Source of the DNA: Gammaproteobacteria bacterium
GTDB lineage: Bacteria > Pseudomonadota > Gammaproteobacteria > Pseudomonadales > Halieaceae
Direction of reading: 5' to 3'
NCBI GenBank assembly: GCA_030426545.1
Contig: JAUHYL010000011.1
Span: 1-64,000 of the forward strand
DNA length: 64,000 nt
Below, in pieces: positions 48,091 to 57,584 of the stretch. Made by a program: the position numbers and the translations under genes. Positions within the stretch are counted from its first letter, which is position 1. Each line of letters begins with the position of its first letter. A model generated the notes under the pieces. It saw only the letters and a list, made by a program, of their open reading frames with translations, did no database searches and was not told the origin of the DNA.

Positions 48091-49341
48091 TTAGCGTCCG
48101 GAACCGCTGGCTCCGACAAACTCGGGGTAGGCTTCCATGCCACACTCGGACATGTCGACGCCTTCGTATTCTTCCTGCTCGCTGACACGGATGCCGATCA
48201 CGGCTTTCAGAATCCCCCAGACAATCAGGCTGGTGACAAACACCCAACCGAAGATGGTGGCAGCGCCGATAAGCTGACCGCTGAATGAGGCAGCCTCACC
48301 GTTGGTGACCGGCACCAGCAGCAGACCCAGCAGGCCGACCACACCGTGCACAGAGATAGCACCGACGGGATCATCAATTTTCAGCTTGTCCATACCGACG
48401 ATGGAGAACACCACCAGCACACCACCGAGACCACCAAACAGGGTTGCCTGCAACGCAGTGGGAGTGGAAGGTTCGGCAGTAATCGCAACCAGGCCAGCCA
48501 GTGCGCCGTTAAGCGCCATCGTGAGGTCAGCTTTGCCGAACAGGATGCGCGCTACAATCATCGCGGTAATCAATCCGCCTGCAGCAGCAGCGTTGGTATT
48601 CATGAACACGACGGCGACGGCGTTTGCGCTTTCCACGCTGGCCGTTGCCAGCACGGAACCACCGTTGAACCCGAACCAGCCCATCCACAGGATGAAGGTG
48701 CCAAGCGTAGCCAGCGGCAGGTTGGCGCCCGGAATCGGTTTCACAGAGCCATCGGCACCGTATTTGCCCTTACGTGCGCCCAGCAGGAGTACGCCAGCCA
48801 ATGCGGCCGCGGCGCCTGCCATGTGCACAATGCCCGAGCCGGCAAAGTCAGAGAAGCCGAGGTCGCCCAGTGTGTACAGGCCAAACACGGGATTGCCGCC
48901 CCAGGTCCAGGAGCCTTCCATCGGGTAGATGAAGCCAGTCAGCACGACGGCAAAGGCCAGGAACGCCCAGAGCTTCATACGCTCAGCGACCGCGCCGGAT
49001 ACGATAGACATCGCAGTGGCGACAAAAACCACCTGGAAGAAGAAGTCCGCCGAGGGCGCATAGGTTGCGGCCTCCTCCGCTCCCGCCACACCGTCACCGG
49101 TAATGGTAGAAAGGAAGTAGTCGCCGCCGTACATGATCGCGTAACCACAGACCATGTACATCGTGCACGCCACCGCGTAGAGCGAAACGTTCTTCAGCAG
49201 GATTTCTGTCGTGTTCTTTGAGCGGACGAGACCGGCTTCCAGCATGGAAAATCCGGCGGCCATCCACATAACGAGCGCTCCGCACACCAGGAAATAAAAG
49301 GTGTCCAGCGCGTACTGTAGTTGAAAAATATTGTCTTCCAT
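48091..49341 (-). CDS. amtB: Ammonium transporter AmtB
   Basis: 416 residues with about 11 membrane segments. Segments include LVMWMAAGFSMLEAGLVRSKN near the N-terminus, GSGIVHMAGA with the first pore His, and GAISVHGVVGLLG with the second. It moves ammonium across the inner membrane and is blocked by GlnK. It lies 126 bases downstream of glnK in the same direction. Confidence 0.95.
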   Translation of the reverse strand: MEDNIFQLQYALDTFYFLVCGALVMWMAAGFSMLEAGLVRSKNTTEILLKNVSLYAVACTMYMVCGYAIMYGGDYFLSTITGDGVAGAEEAATYAPSADFFFQVVFVATAMSIVSGAVAERMKLWAFLAFAVVLTGFIYPMEGSWTWGGNPVFGLYTLGDLGFSDFAGSGIVHMAGAAAALAGVLLLGARKGKYGADGSVKPIPGANLPLATLGTFILWMGWFGFNGGSVLATASVESANAVAVVFMNTNAAAAGGLITAMIVARILFGKADLTMALNGALAGLVAITAEPSTPTALQATLFGGLGGVLVVFSIVGMDKLKIDDPVGAISVHGVVGLLGLLLVPVTNGEAASFSGQLIGAATIFGWVFVTSLIVWGILKAVIGIRVSEQEEYEGVDMSECGMEAYPEFVGASGSGR

Positions 49342-49467
49342 TGGTTTACTCTCTCCGCTTTAGCTAGCGTTCTTCACAAAAATTTGGGCAAGCCGATCCC
49401 CTGAGCCTTTTTCAAGGCCCTCAACCAAAAAGAAAAGTTTTAGTGAGTTAGGGGGGCGGTCTGGGCG

Positions 49468-49806
<339 letters not shown>

Positions 49807-49826
49807 CTAAACAATCTCCTGAGTGA

Positions 49827-49852
49827 GAGCCGGCCAGGCGACTGGCCGGCTC
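49827..49852 (-). other. Intercistronic hairpin between porin and glnK
   Basis: A perfect 11-bp stem GAGCCGGCCAG/CTGGCCGGCTC with a 4-base loop sits between the porin stop and the glnK start. Without a T tract it is more likely an mRNA-stability or attenuation element than a full terminator. Confidence 0.6.
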
Positions 49853-49867
49853 GGGGTACAAGCTCGC

Positions 49868-50587
49868 TTACATGCTTTTGCTGATAGTGAACACCGCAGC
49901 GTCATCGGTCAGCTCGTCGTTGTAATCTTCCTCGTTCAGGTCAGTACCAACCCAGGCAACGGAGAAGTCGACACCGGCCCAGGCGTAAGTCACGGATACC
50001 GAGTAGTCGGTGTACGCGTCTTCGTCTGAAGCCAGGAAGCCACCGTCTTCCTCAAGCATGTTGTAACCAACGTGCAGGCCAATGGTCAGGTCTTCCAGCA
50101 GTGTGAAGCTGTAATCGCCGGAGATGTACCAAAACTCGTCAGTTTCAGCGTAGTAATCGTCTGAGTAGGCAAGGCCGATAGACAGATCACGCCAGGACAC
50201 GCTGCCGTAGATTTCCTGGTAGTCGCCTTCCACTTCGCTGTCGTCGCCCGGGTAGTCGTAGTACATGTAGCCTACGTCGATACCGAAGTCGCTGTCGCCG
50301 ATGTTACCGGCCCAGCCCGCGTAGTAGTCCAGCTCAAGCGTGCCGTAGGCGCCGCTGTCAAAATCAACGCTGGAGCCCCAGGTGCCGATGTAGAAGCCCG
50401 GCTCAAAGGCGACGTCGAAGCCACCCTGAACGGCTGGCTCTTCATCGGACTGCGAGATGCCACGGAAACGGTAGTCTGAGGTCAGCGCAACGTTGCCGCT
50501 GATCTCGATCTCCGCCTGCGCAGGCGCTGCGGTGAAACCCGCGGTCAGGGCAGTCGCAACTGCAACGGAAAGCAATTTCTTGTTCAT
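49868..50587 (-). CDS. TorF-family (TIGR02001) outer-membrane porin
   Basis: 239 residues. A signal peptide (MNKKLLSVAVATALTAGFTA, cleaved after AQA) is followed by a mature barrel starting EIEISGNVALTSDYRFRG, the TIGR02001 signature. The barrel is rich in Tyr and acidic residues and ends in a short ISKSM. The family is linked to glnK-amtB in marine gammaproteobacteria. Start 50587 has GGAG upstream. Confidence 0.85.
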   Translation of the reverse strand: MNKKLLSVAVATALTAGFTAAPAQAEIEISGNVALTSDYRFRGISQSDEEPAVQGGFDVAFEPGFYIGTWGSSVDFDSGAYGTLELDYYAGWAGNIGDSDFGIDVGYMYYDYPGDDSEVEGDYQEIYGSVSWRDLSIGLAYSDDYYAETDEFWYISGDYSFTLLEDLTIGLHVGYNMLEEDGGFLASDEDAYTDYSVSVTYAWAGVDFSVAWVGTDLNEEDYNDELTDDAAVFTISKSM

Positions 50588-50702
50588 AATGGATTTTCTC
50601 CTTGAGGTTTTTAAATGACAGGTTCCGTACTGCATCAACTCGGTACACACGCTTACATCTTGCACTAACCGGTTGTTGTCGCCCGTTTCTGTCCCCAGTG
50701 AT

Positions 50703-50719
50703 AGCAGAACCTGTGCCAA
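50703..50719 (-). promoter_or_regulatory. Sigma-54 promoter for porin-glnK-amtB
   Basis: On the minus strand TTGGCAC-AGGTT-CTGCT matches the -24/-12 consensus TGGCAC-N5-TTGCW with one mismatch and exact GG-to-GC spacing. It lies about 116 bases upstream of the porin start codon. Confidence 0.8.
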
Positions 50720-50797
50720 CCATTATATTCTTCTGATAAATTAATAACTTATGAAATATTGCAGCTAGCAGACCCCACCCGATGCACCGCTTTGGCC

Positions 50798-50812
50798 GCA
50801 CCATTATGGTGC
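50798..50812. promoter_or_regulatory. NtrC-binding site upstream of the sigma-54 promoter
   Basis: GCACC-ATTAT-GGTGC is a perfect NtrC half-site pair, about 110 bases upstream of the predicted start, the usual enhancer distance. A second site with one mismatch, GCACC-AAATA-GGGGC, follows at 50816-50830. Confidence 0.8.
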
Positions 50813-50906
50813 CTGGCACCAAATAGGGGCGCGATACTGCACTGTGACGGCGGCACTAAATCCACTAGACTGGCGCGAATTTCAGGCATTCAGACAGAGT
50901 AACGGC

Positions 50907-51176
50907 ATGGCATTGAAACCCCCTCCTCCCCCTTGGGAAGTGCTGCAGCAGGTTGGAGAGTTCGTCGGCGGTAGCCGAACACGCAGCGAAGTGGACAAGA
51001 ACGTGCGCTCACTGGCCCAGTCCGCCCTGTCACGGCTGGATGTGGTGAGCCGGGAAGAGTTTGACGCGCAAACGGAGATCCTGCGGCGCACTCGCGCCAA
51101 GGTCGTTGCCCTGGAGGCCGAACTAGAGGAACTGTCGAGGGCACTGACGGCCCTGTCCGAACCGAACAAAGAGTAA
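50907..51176 (+). CDS. ubiK: UbiK ubiquinone-biosynthesis accessory factor (BMFP domain)
   Basis: 89 residues. The C-terminal coiled coil with VVSREEFDAQTEILRRTRAKVVALEAELEEL is the BMFP/DUF526 signature. UbiK binds UbiJ in the ubiquinone complex. The ATG at 50907 is preferred by family length; the frame is open further upstream. Divergent from the porin operon, as in Pseudomonas. Weak ribosome site. Confidence 0.85.
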   Translation: MALKPPPPPWEVLQQVGEFVGGSRTRSEVDKNVRSLAQSALSRLDVVSREEFDAQTEILRRTRAKVVALEAELEELSRALTALSEPNKE

Positions 51177-51435
51177 GCGAAACAGGCCGGTGATCAGCGT
51201 CGGGGACTTCCCCGAGAGAACAGTTTAAATATCGCCACTTCCCGTTTCTGCGCTGAAATGTCCCCCGCAGGCAGCCCTGATACCAGGACTAACCATTCTG
51301 CGAACAGTTAGCCTGGATCAGCAACCAACACGACCATCCCCTGACCGCGAGCGTTGCGTCTTGGCGGCGCAACATCAATTGAGCGCCACAACGTTCTTTA
51401 CTGCAGCTGCCGCTCTGCCTTGCCGAACCCCGGAT

Positions 51436-53640
51436 TCAATTGACTACCATAAACCCAAAATACGCAACATCCGGATACGTCGGAACTGGAGTGATGGAAT
51501 AGACGCTCCAATTACCGGATACAGATGTAGGAAAGGCCGATATTGTTACCGACATAGAACTGAAAGGCGCAATGATCGGCTGAAGATTGCCTCCGTTAAT
51601 GGTGAGGAAGGACAATTGCGTTGTTCCCGGCATATAGGGGTCGGCAACCACAGTCATATCCAACTGGCAGGGAAGCGGGCCATTGTTAGTCACATTCCAG
51701 ACGCCATTCGTTACCAGGTTGACCGGAATATTGGTTGGGAACATTTGCGTCAGCGCACCTGATTCTGCCCAAAGTTGGCCACAGGGGAGGTTGCCCGGCA
51801 CGACTTGCCAGTCAATGGCAACGGGAGCGCCCGATATCTCGAAGTCAGCGGTGTAGGTCTGAGGGCTGTTTACACCGAAGAGCGTCGGGACAGTGAAATC
51901 GACAAACAGCAAATCACCGGGCTGCAACAGCGTATTCCCCGTATGCGAATGGTTGACAGGCGATGGCGTATTTTGAATCTCAGTGACACTGGCATAGCAA
52001 GGAAGCGTGCCATTGTTCTGCGCCTTCACAGTCACCACCCCTCCGGCCTCTCCACTCTGCAATTGCAGCGGCGAGGGCAAGATTCCGTTGATGGTGACAT
52101 CACCTGTCTGACACTTTTGCGGTCCGGGTTCGATATACAAAGTCGCTGCGGAAGGGGACGTCGACAGAAGACGTATTTTGGCGCCTTCGTACTCAAACGT
52201 CTCGCCCACCTGTAGCGGCGCGCCCGTCCTCATCGGCTGCATGGGGTGATTGTTAATCAATATGTTGGAACTACCCAGCCTGCGGCGCAGGAGTACGCCA
52301 GTCGCAACAGGATCGTTCGCAGAAAAATCATCGAATCGGTAAGGCTGGCGATACTCTATGTAGATTCTCGGCGTTAACGCGCCCAGCCCGGTCGGTACCA
52401 CCAACTGTCTTTGCGCGTTGCTAGGAGAGTTGTACTCCATCGGTGTAATTTGGTACACACCGGGCGCATGAATCCCGGTGCTGAACTGCGCAGGGGTCAG
52501 GCCTGAGAGCTCGGCTCTGTGAGCCATCTGAAAGTAATAATTGTCACCGAAATGCCCGGCATTCCCCATAATGTCAAAGGTATCTCCGTAGCCAAGAAAT
52601 TGGCAATCGTCGGACAGAGGGACCAAAACAGACTGATTCCCCTGACTCACCCAGCAAAACTGCCCCAGGGCATGCCCCAGGCCAAAATTGTGGCCTATCT
52701 CGTGCGCCAGTAGGCGGAAGGTGGCATTCCAATTTATGTGAGTGGCCTTAGAGCCCGCTAACCCTGCGATGCCTGACCACTTGCAGGCTTTGGTTTCCGG
52801 TGTAACAAATATAATCTGGTCGAAATCAGCTCTGTTGTATCCGTCGGCAGCGGCCAGTGTCTCGGCGGCATCTAACCAATCGTTGACGGCGCATACAGTG
52901 GAAGGATGGGGTATTGCGTATCCCGCACCGTTATTGTCGAACCTGTCCTCGGGCGCAAGGTAGAATCCGTATTTCCCCTTGAAAACAACTTTGTCGTGCG
53001 TGGAGTCCAGAAAGTAGTCTTTGATATTGTCGGGGCGATTAAAGAGCTGGTGCTCCATATGGTCGGCGTCGTACCAGGGCATATTGGGATTGTCACTGAA
53101 CACTGCGTACAACACCCCTATGCGGTAGGGTCGGCTCGTTGGTGGTTCCGATTCCTCGGGTGCCTGCCCGCTCTTCTGTGTTTCAAGGCCATTCTCAGGC
53201 GGCGTGACCGATTGAATCTGGCTGGCCCTGATCGCAGTTCCTGTAATTTGGCCGACAATACGTACCTGGGCTTTTCCGCCCGCCATTAACGAATCAACTG
53301 CCTCTTCTGAGAAACCCTCAAGATCGTAGACTCTACCGCCAGTCACTTCGAAAACAGGAAGCTTTTCATAGGCCCCGGACTCGAAGTTGTCCGCATGCAA
53401 TACATACAACGTGCCTTCGAATTCTGATTCTTCACCGATTACATCGATCTCTGAGCTAATTATTTTTCCAGCGCCTTTGTGCACCTCTGTCACGGGAGAA
53501 CTATCGACACCGTGTTTCGCTGCATGCTCCTCCGACTGCTTCCCGCCTGCCCACCCGGCCACAGCATCCGAAGATAACGCTGCGCTAAAAATAAACAGAG
53601 AAGCCAAAAGTACAGCCACTGAATTTTCATTTCGAGTCAT
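51436..53640 (-). CDS. Secreted M11 (gametolysin)-like metalloprotease
   Basis: 734 residues. The signal peptide runs to about AVAG (28). The N-terminal third has a small beta fold (propeptide-like, 50-145), then the peptidase domain (about 170-400) with HEIGHNFGLGH (313-323) and Met-turn DIM (356-358). The remaining part is beta-rich, with Cys-containing repeats (PLPCYASV, LPCGQLWA, LPCQLDMT) suggesting three sandwich domains. ATG 53640 has GGGAG 6-7 bases upstream. Base composition is visibly lower in G+C than the flanking housekeeping genes. Confidence 0.75.
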   Translation of the reverse strand: MTRNENSVAVLLASLFIFSAALSSDAVAGWAGGKQSEEHAAKHGVDSSPVTEVHKGAGKIISSEIDVIGEESEFEGTLYVLHADNFESGAYEKLPVFEVTGGRVYDLEGFSEEAVDSLMAGGKAQVRIVGQITGTAIRASQIQSVTPPENGLETQKSGQAPEESEPPTSRPYRIGVLYAVFSDNPNMPWYDADHMEHQLFNRPDNIKDYFLDSTHDKVVFKGKYGFYLAPEDRFDNNGAGYAIPHPSTVCAVNDWLDAAETLAAADGYNRADFDQIIFVTPETKACKWSGIAGLAGSKATHINWNATFRLLAHEIGHNFGLGHALGQFCWVSQGNQSVLVPLSDDCQFLGYGDTFDIMGNAGHFGDNYYFQMAHRAELSGLTPAQFSTGIHAPGVYQITPMEYNSPSNAQRQLVVPTGLGALTPRIYIEYRQPYRFDDFSANDPVATGVLLRRRLGSSNILINNHPMQPMRTGAPLQVGETFEYEGAKIRLLSTSPSAATLYIEPGPQKCQTGDVTINGILPSPLQLQSGEAGGVVTVKAQNNGTLPCYASVTEIQNTPSPVNHSHTGNTLLQPGDLLFVDFTVPTLFGVNSPQTYTADFEISGAPVAIDWQVVPGNLPCGQLWAESGALTQMFPTNIPVNLVTNGVWNVTNNGPLPCQLDMTVVADPYMPGTTQLSFLTINGGNLQPIIAPFSSMSVTISAFPTSVSGNWSVYSITPVPTYPDVAYFGFMVVN

Positions 53641-54280
53641 CACTTTCTCCCTTTATTATCTCGCTGAAAACGCACTTCCCGTACGCTTTGCGGCGGACTT
53701 TATCGAATGAAAAAAAACCACTCAACAACCAATTTTTTTTGGGATACCGAATGGATTGAAACGGGCAATTCGGCAACGCGAATTTTTTAGAAATGTACAA
53801 ATATTCAATCACTTAGATATCATCATCGCTCAGAACTATTCGAGTTCATGGTTGAATTAATTTCCCACTTTTTTTCATTTTCCGGTATTCATTTGTAATC
53901 AAATCACAATTCGATTTGCCGAACTTTCACAGCGCACTCAGGCGCTTCGGCCTGGAAGATGATTCATCCAATCAATGATGCAGGGTTGGCAGAAGTACAC
54001 CGTCATCAACTGGCGATTACTAAAGAAAGCCACTCGTAGCCAGGGATATTTTTGCCCTCACGTTTGATGCTGCACTGGATAGATTTCGAGAAATATTCTT
54101 TTCGATTAACCGGGCGCGCTTGGAATAATCAGGGAAGTAAAGAGAGCCAAAAAAAGTATTTGGAATTAAATTTGAATTTGAAATAGCGTTCTGAATTTTT
54201 GTGAACTAACCTGTTTTCTACAAAAAGGATCACATCACTTGTGAAAAGGTAATCTCAATAAAACAGGGAGTGTTAGAAAA
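53641..54280. other. AT-rich divergent intergenic region between protease genes
   Basis: 640 bases with poly-A/T runs and no supported gene; the longest start-to-stop reading is about 29 codons (53977-54066) and has no ribosome site. It must hold both divergent promoters. The composition contrasts with the rest of the window. Confidence 0.6.
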
Positions 54281-55555
54281 TTGAAAACAAAAAAACTATT
54301 TTTAAGGAATGTGTTCCTACACAAATTTCTACTGATATTTGCCGCAGCATTTAGTTTGTTGCTAACGGCTGTTGTTGCGCACGCCAGAGAAGAACCCATC
54401 AGAACTAGTCTACCCAACCTCTTCCCTAGTTGGCTGGGGAATGCTCATACTCCAACCTATCAGCCGGTTACTATACAAGTGCCCTACATACAAACCGCTT
54501 ATGAGCGGACTTATGGACCCTATAGCTTAAAGTCACCCTCCCATGGCTCTACCGTTAGCTGCTCAAGCGATCTGGTCGGCAGCTTGCCCAAACATATTGC
54601 CTCGTCATCCTATGGCCTGTTTGGCGGCCCTAACTCCTTCACAGAAATTCCCTGCCAACCTTTTTTGAACATGACTTGCCCATCGCCTACTACCAATGAA
54701 AGAGTGGCGACAGCAACGGCCAATGCCTATATTGCTCTCAATGCGTTTTGGGATTTCTTTGCCGGATTAGGCTGGCGAGGTTTTGACAACAGCGGTTCGC
54801 CTATCGGCATTGAATTTGGAAGCCCTCAGATGCTGTGGGCAGGTAGCGGTTGGCATGATGCAAGTAAAACGACCATTTACTGCCCGGGCTCAGTGCTTCA
54901 CATAGATCACCACACGCACGAGTTAGCTCATGGGGTGGTATCAGCCACAACTAACTTCCTATACAACTATTCGGGCTCGGGGGGTACAGTCGCCAGAATC
55001 CTGAATGAGGCCATTGCCGATTTTTTCGCAGAAATGATTCAGTTCCATGCTGATATTCCAGAAACCTCTTGGAACCCAAACTCTTCAGGAGACTATATAG
55101 TTACCACGAGTGAAACCAGCGTATCAGCATCAGGCAATTTTTTTGCGCCAACCAGAGGCTGCCACAGTGATCCTATGGCTAACGGCTCTGACGCTATCTA
55201 TGTTAATGGCGGCCCCGTCAGGCATGCGATGTACTTACTCGCCGAAGGCACAGACCCTGTAAACCTGCCTCATAGCGAACCCTGCATAGGGCCCAACACC
55301 TTCCCGGGTATTGGTCGCGAAAAAACCGCCAAAATTTGGCTTGATGCACTGGCGCAGTGCGACTGGCGTGCTGACGGGAATACCATCGATTTTTGTGATG
55401 CAAGGCGTTGCACCCTTGAGGTTGCTTCGTGTCCAGATAGAAACAAGGTGGCCAATGCCTGGTATGCCGTCGAATTAACCGCAGGTGCCTGTGGCATTTC
55501 CAGCGAGCAATTGTGCCCCTTGACACCCACTGACGATACTCCGCTTGTGTTTTAG
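54281..55555 (+). CDS. Secreted M4 (thermolysin)-like metalloprotease homologue, active site altered
   Basis: 424 residues. A signal peptide runs to about AHA (35). Zinc motif HELAH (213-217) is followed by NEAIAD (242-247), the M4 third-ligand motif. After NGG (309-311) the sequence reads PVRHAMYLLAEG, whereas thermolysins have about nine residues containing the catalytic His (VHxNSGIPN) before the AFYLLA helix. The typical FTP propeptide is not visible. The TTG start has GGGAG 10 bases upstream. About ten Cys suggest extracellular disulfides. Confidence 0.7.
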   Translation: MKTKKLFLRNVFLHKFLLIFAAAFSLLLTAVVAHAREEPIRTSLPNLFPSWLGNAHTPTYQPVTIQVPYIQTAYERTYGPYSLKSPSHGSTVSCSSDLVGSLPKHIASSSYGLFGGPNSFTEIPCQPFLNMTCPSPTTNERVATATANAYIALNAFWDFFAGLGWRGFDNSGSPIGIEFGSPQMLWAGSGWHDASKTTIYCPGSVLHIDHHTHELAHGVVSATTNFLYNYSGSGGTVARILNEAIADFFAEMIQFHADIPETSWNPNSSGDYIVTTSETSVSASGNFFAPTRGCHSDPMANGSDAIYVNGGPVRHAMYLLAEGTDPVNLPHSEPCIGPNTFPGIGREKTAKIWLDALAQCDWRADGNTIDFCDARRCTLEVASCPDRNKVANAWYAVELTAGACGISSEQLCPLTPTDDTPLVF

Positions 55556-55821
55556 GCTAAATGCCCTTCTGTTAGCGGGTACTCGAAACCGAACGCACAG
55601 ACCGGGATCTGAAGCGCACACGCGCGAGGTCATCGCCCAGGAGGCAGGCTGGAGGAATTGACGCGGGCACCAGGGCCCTGATGGAACCCGACGAAAAGTC
55701 AGCAAAACCGGCCAGTGGCTGGCACTGGGCGCTGTCCACGGGCAATATCACCCACGTAATTGTCCGGCGCGCTCGCGCCGCGAACCGCAGCAACACAATC
55801 CCACGAGCTCAGGGAAGAGCG

Positions 55822-57333
55822 ATGGATTTGTCTGTCATTTTTTCGCGTGCGCTGTCCGGCATAGAGGCTCCGCTGGTGCGGGTAGAGACGCACCTCTCCA
55901 ACGGCCTGCCCGCTTTCAATATCGTCGGCCTGCCGGAAACCGCTGTTCGCGAAAGCAAGGATCGCGTACGCAGTGCCATCATCAACTCGCACTTCGATTT
56001 CCCCGACAGGCGCATTACCGTCAACCTGGCGCCCGCCGATTTGCCCAAAGAAGGTGGTCGCTTTGACCTGCCCATTGCACTGGGTATTCTCAGCGCCTCT
56101 GGTCAGTTGCCGCAGGAGCGGCTGGCGGCACACGAGTTTCTCGGGGAGCTCGCCCTGGATGGCGGCATTCGCGCCGTCCCGGGGGTCATCGCCGCATCCA
56201 CTGCGGCGGCGGCGGTAAAGCGCGCTCTGGTGACGGAAAGCGGCAGCGCCCGCGGCGCCGCCCTCGTGCCCGACAGCCAGGCCATTGGAGCAGCTGACCT
56301 GCTAACCCTTTGCGCGCACCTGAACGGCAACGAAACCATCACACCCGCGCAGCCGCAACCCGCCGGAGACATGGAAAGCTACCCCGACATGCGCGAGGTC
56401 GTCGGCCAGGCAGCCGCACGTCGGGCGCTTGAGATTGCCGCCGCCGGGTCGCATAGCCTGCTCTTTTTTGGCCCGCCGGGCACCGGCAAAACGCTGCTGG
56501 CCAGCCGCCTGCCCGGCATCCTGCCGCCACTGTCATCGGAAGAGGCGTTGGAGTGCCTTGCTATGGCAGATACTCAAACAGTAGTAAGTGCTCACACTTC
56601 ACGCTGCCGTCGCCCCTTCCGCAACCCCCATCACAGCGCCAGCCCGGTGGCGCTGGCAGGCGGCGGCAGCCGGCCGCGCCCCGGCGAAATCTCCCTCGCC
56701 CATGGCGGCGTACTGTTCCTGGACGAACTACCCGAGTTCAGCCGGCAGTGTCTGGAGATGCTGCGCGAGCCGATGGAGAGCGGGGAGATCACCGTGTCTC
56801 GCGCCCGGCAAAAGGTGACCTACCCCGCGCGTTTTCAGCTGATTGCCGCGATGAACCCCTGCCCCTGCGGCTACCTGGGCGACACGCAAACCCGGTGCCG
56901 CTGCACGCCTGATCAGGTGCAGCGCTACCGCGGGCGGATCTCGGGGCCCTTTCTCGACAGGCTGGACATGCACGTGCCGGTGGACCGACTGCCGCCAGCA
57001 CAGTTGCTTGCACCCGCGCGCAATGGCGAATCCTCCGCAACAATACAGGCGCGTGTGATCGCAAGCAGGCAGCGCCAGATGCAGCGACAGGGCTGTGCCA
57101 ACGCCCTGCTCTCACCGCAAGCGCTGCGCGAGGTGGCCGCCCTCGCGCGCGCGGAAACAACCTTCATGGAAGCAGCGGCAACCCGCCTCCAGCTGTCCGG
57201 GCGCAGCGTCTACCGCACCCTGCGCGTTGCCCGCAGCATTGCCGATATCGCCGGGGCGGAGCGCGTGGAGGTGAGCCACTTGGGCGAGGCGCTGGCGTAT
57301 CGCAATCCCGACCAGATGCCCACCACCGTCTAA
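55822..57333 (+). CDS. comM: ComM/YifB AAA+ helicase for natural transformation
   Basis: 503 residues. The N-terminal LonS5-like domain (VETHLSNGLPAFNIVGLPETAVRESKDRVRSA) is followed by the Mg-chelatase-type AAA+ domain with GPPGTGKT and GGVLFLDELPEFSR, plus a C-terminal zinc/helical part (CPCGYLGDTQTRCRC). ComM extends heteroduplex during recombination of taken-up DNA. Start 55822 has GGGAAGAG upstream. Confidence 0.93.
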   Translation: MDLSVIFSRALSGIEAPLVRVETHLSNGLPAFNIVGLPETAVRESKDRVRSAIINSHFDFPDRRITVNLAPADLPKEGGRFDLPIALGILSASGQLPQERLAAHEFLGELALDGGIRAVPGVIAASTAAAAVKRALVTESGSARGAALVPDSQAIGAADLLTLCAHLNGNETITPAQPQPAGDMESYPDMREVVGQAAARRALEIAAAGSHSLLFFGPPGTGKTLLASRLPGILPPLSSEEALECLAMADTQTVVSAHTSRCRRPFRNPHHSASPVALAGGGSRPRPGEISLAHGGVLFLDELPEFSRQCLEMLREPMESGEITVSRARQKVTYPARFQLIAAMNPCPCGYLGDTQTRCRCTPDQVQRYRGRISGPFLDRLDMHVPVDRLPPAQLLAPARNGESSATIQARVIASRQRQMQRQGCANALLSPQALREVAALARAETTFMEAAATRLQLSGRSVYRTLRVARSIADIAGAERVEVSHLGEALAYRNPDQMPTTV

Positions 57334-57371
57334 TCACCGCACTGACCACAAAATGAAGTTAGTGCTTACTA

Positions 57372-57385
57372 TTGATAAATATCAA
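57372..57385. promoter_or_regulatory. FNR/Anr box
   Basis: TTGAT-AAAT-ATCAA is a perfect match to the FNR/Anr consensus TTGAT-N4-ATCAA. Centred near 57378.5 it lies about 40 bases upstream of a predicted start near 57418-57420 (-10-like TAATGA at 57406-57411), the class II position. Confidence 0.75.
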
Positions 57386-57417
57386 ATAGATTAAAGGCTT
57401 AACGGTAATGAAGTCCT

Positions 57418-57532
57418 TACAGACCAGTCTATCCAAACAGCCGAACCTGCGCCCCCGGAAGGCAGGCACCACGTGCAGCGCTTTGTAAAAAGCGCGCTTT
57501 TCTCAACTTTTACAGTGCAAGCGCTTTTTTTC
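57418..57532 (+). ncRNA. Candidate FNR/Anr-controlled small RNA
   Basis: Predicted transcript of about 80-115 bases. It holds a CCTGC/GCAGG stem (57446-57466), then GCGCTTT-GTAA-AAAGCGC (57478-57495), and a second GCGCTTTTTTT (57521-57531) that can pair with AAAAAGCGC (57487-57495). No open frame with a ribosome site is present. Alternatively it is the leader of the PilZ gene. Not matched to a known RNA family. Confidence 0.4.
57478..57532 (+). terminator. Terminator-like hairpins upstream of the PilZ gene
   Basis: A 7-bp stem GCGCTTT/AAAGCGC ends in GCTTTTCT; an alternative 9-bp stem ends in GCGCTTTTTTT with seven T. Either could stop transcripts from comM or from the FNR-box promoter. Confidence 0.6.
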
Positions 57533-57584
57533 GACGTTTTAATATGCAGTTCACAATAATGAGTTTTTGCAGAAGGGGCATGCA

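Noticed and set aside
53977-54066. Short reading frame of about 29 codons in the protease intergenic region
   Set aside because: No ribosome site, no homology I can see, AT-rich surroundings.
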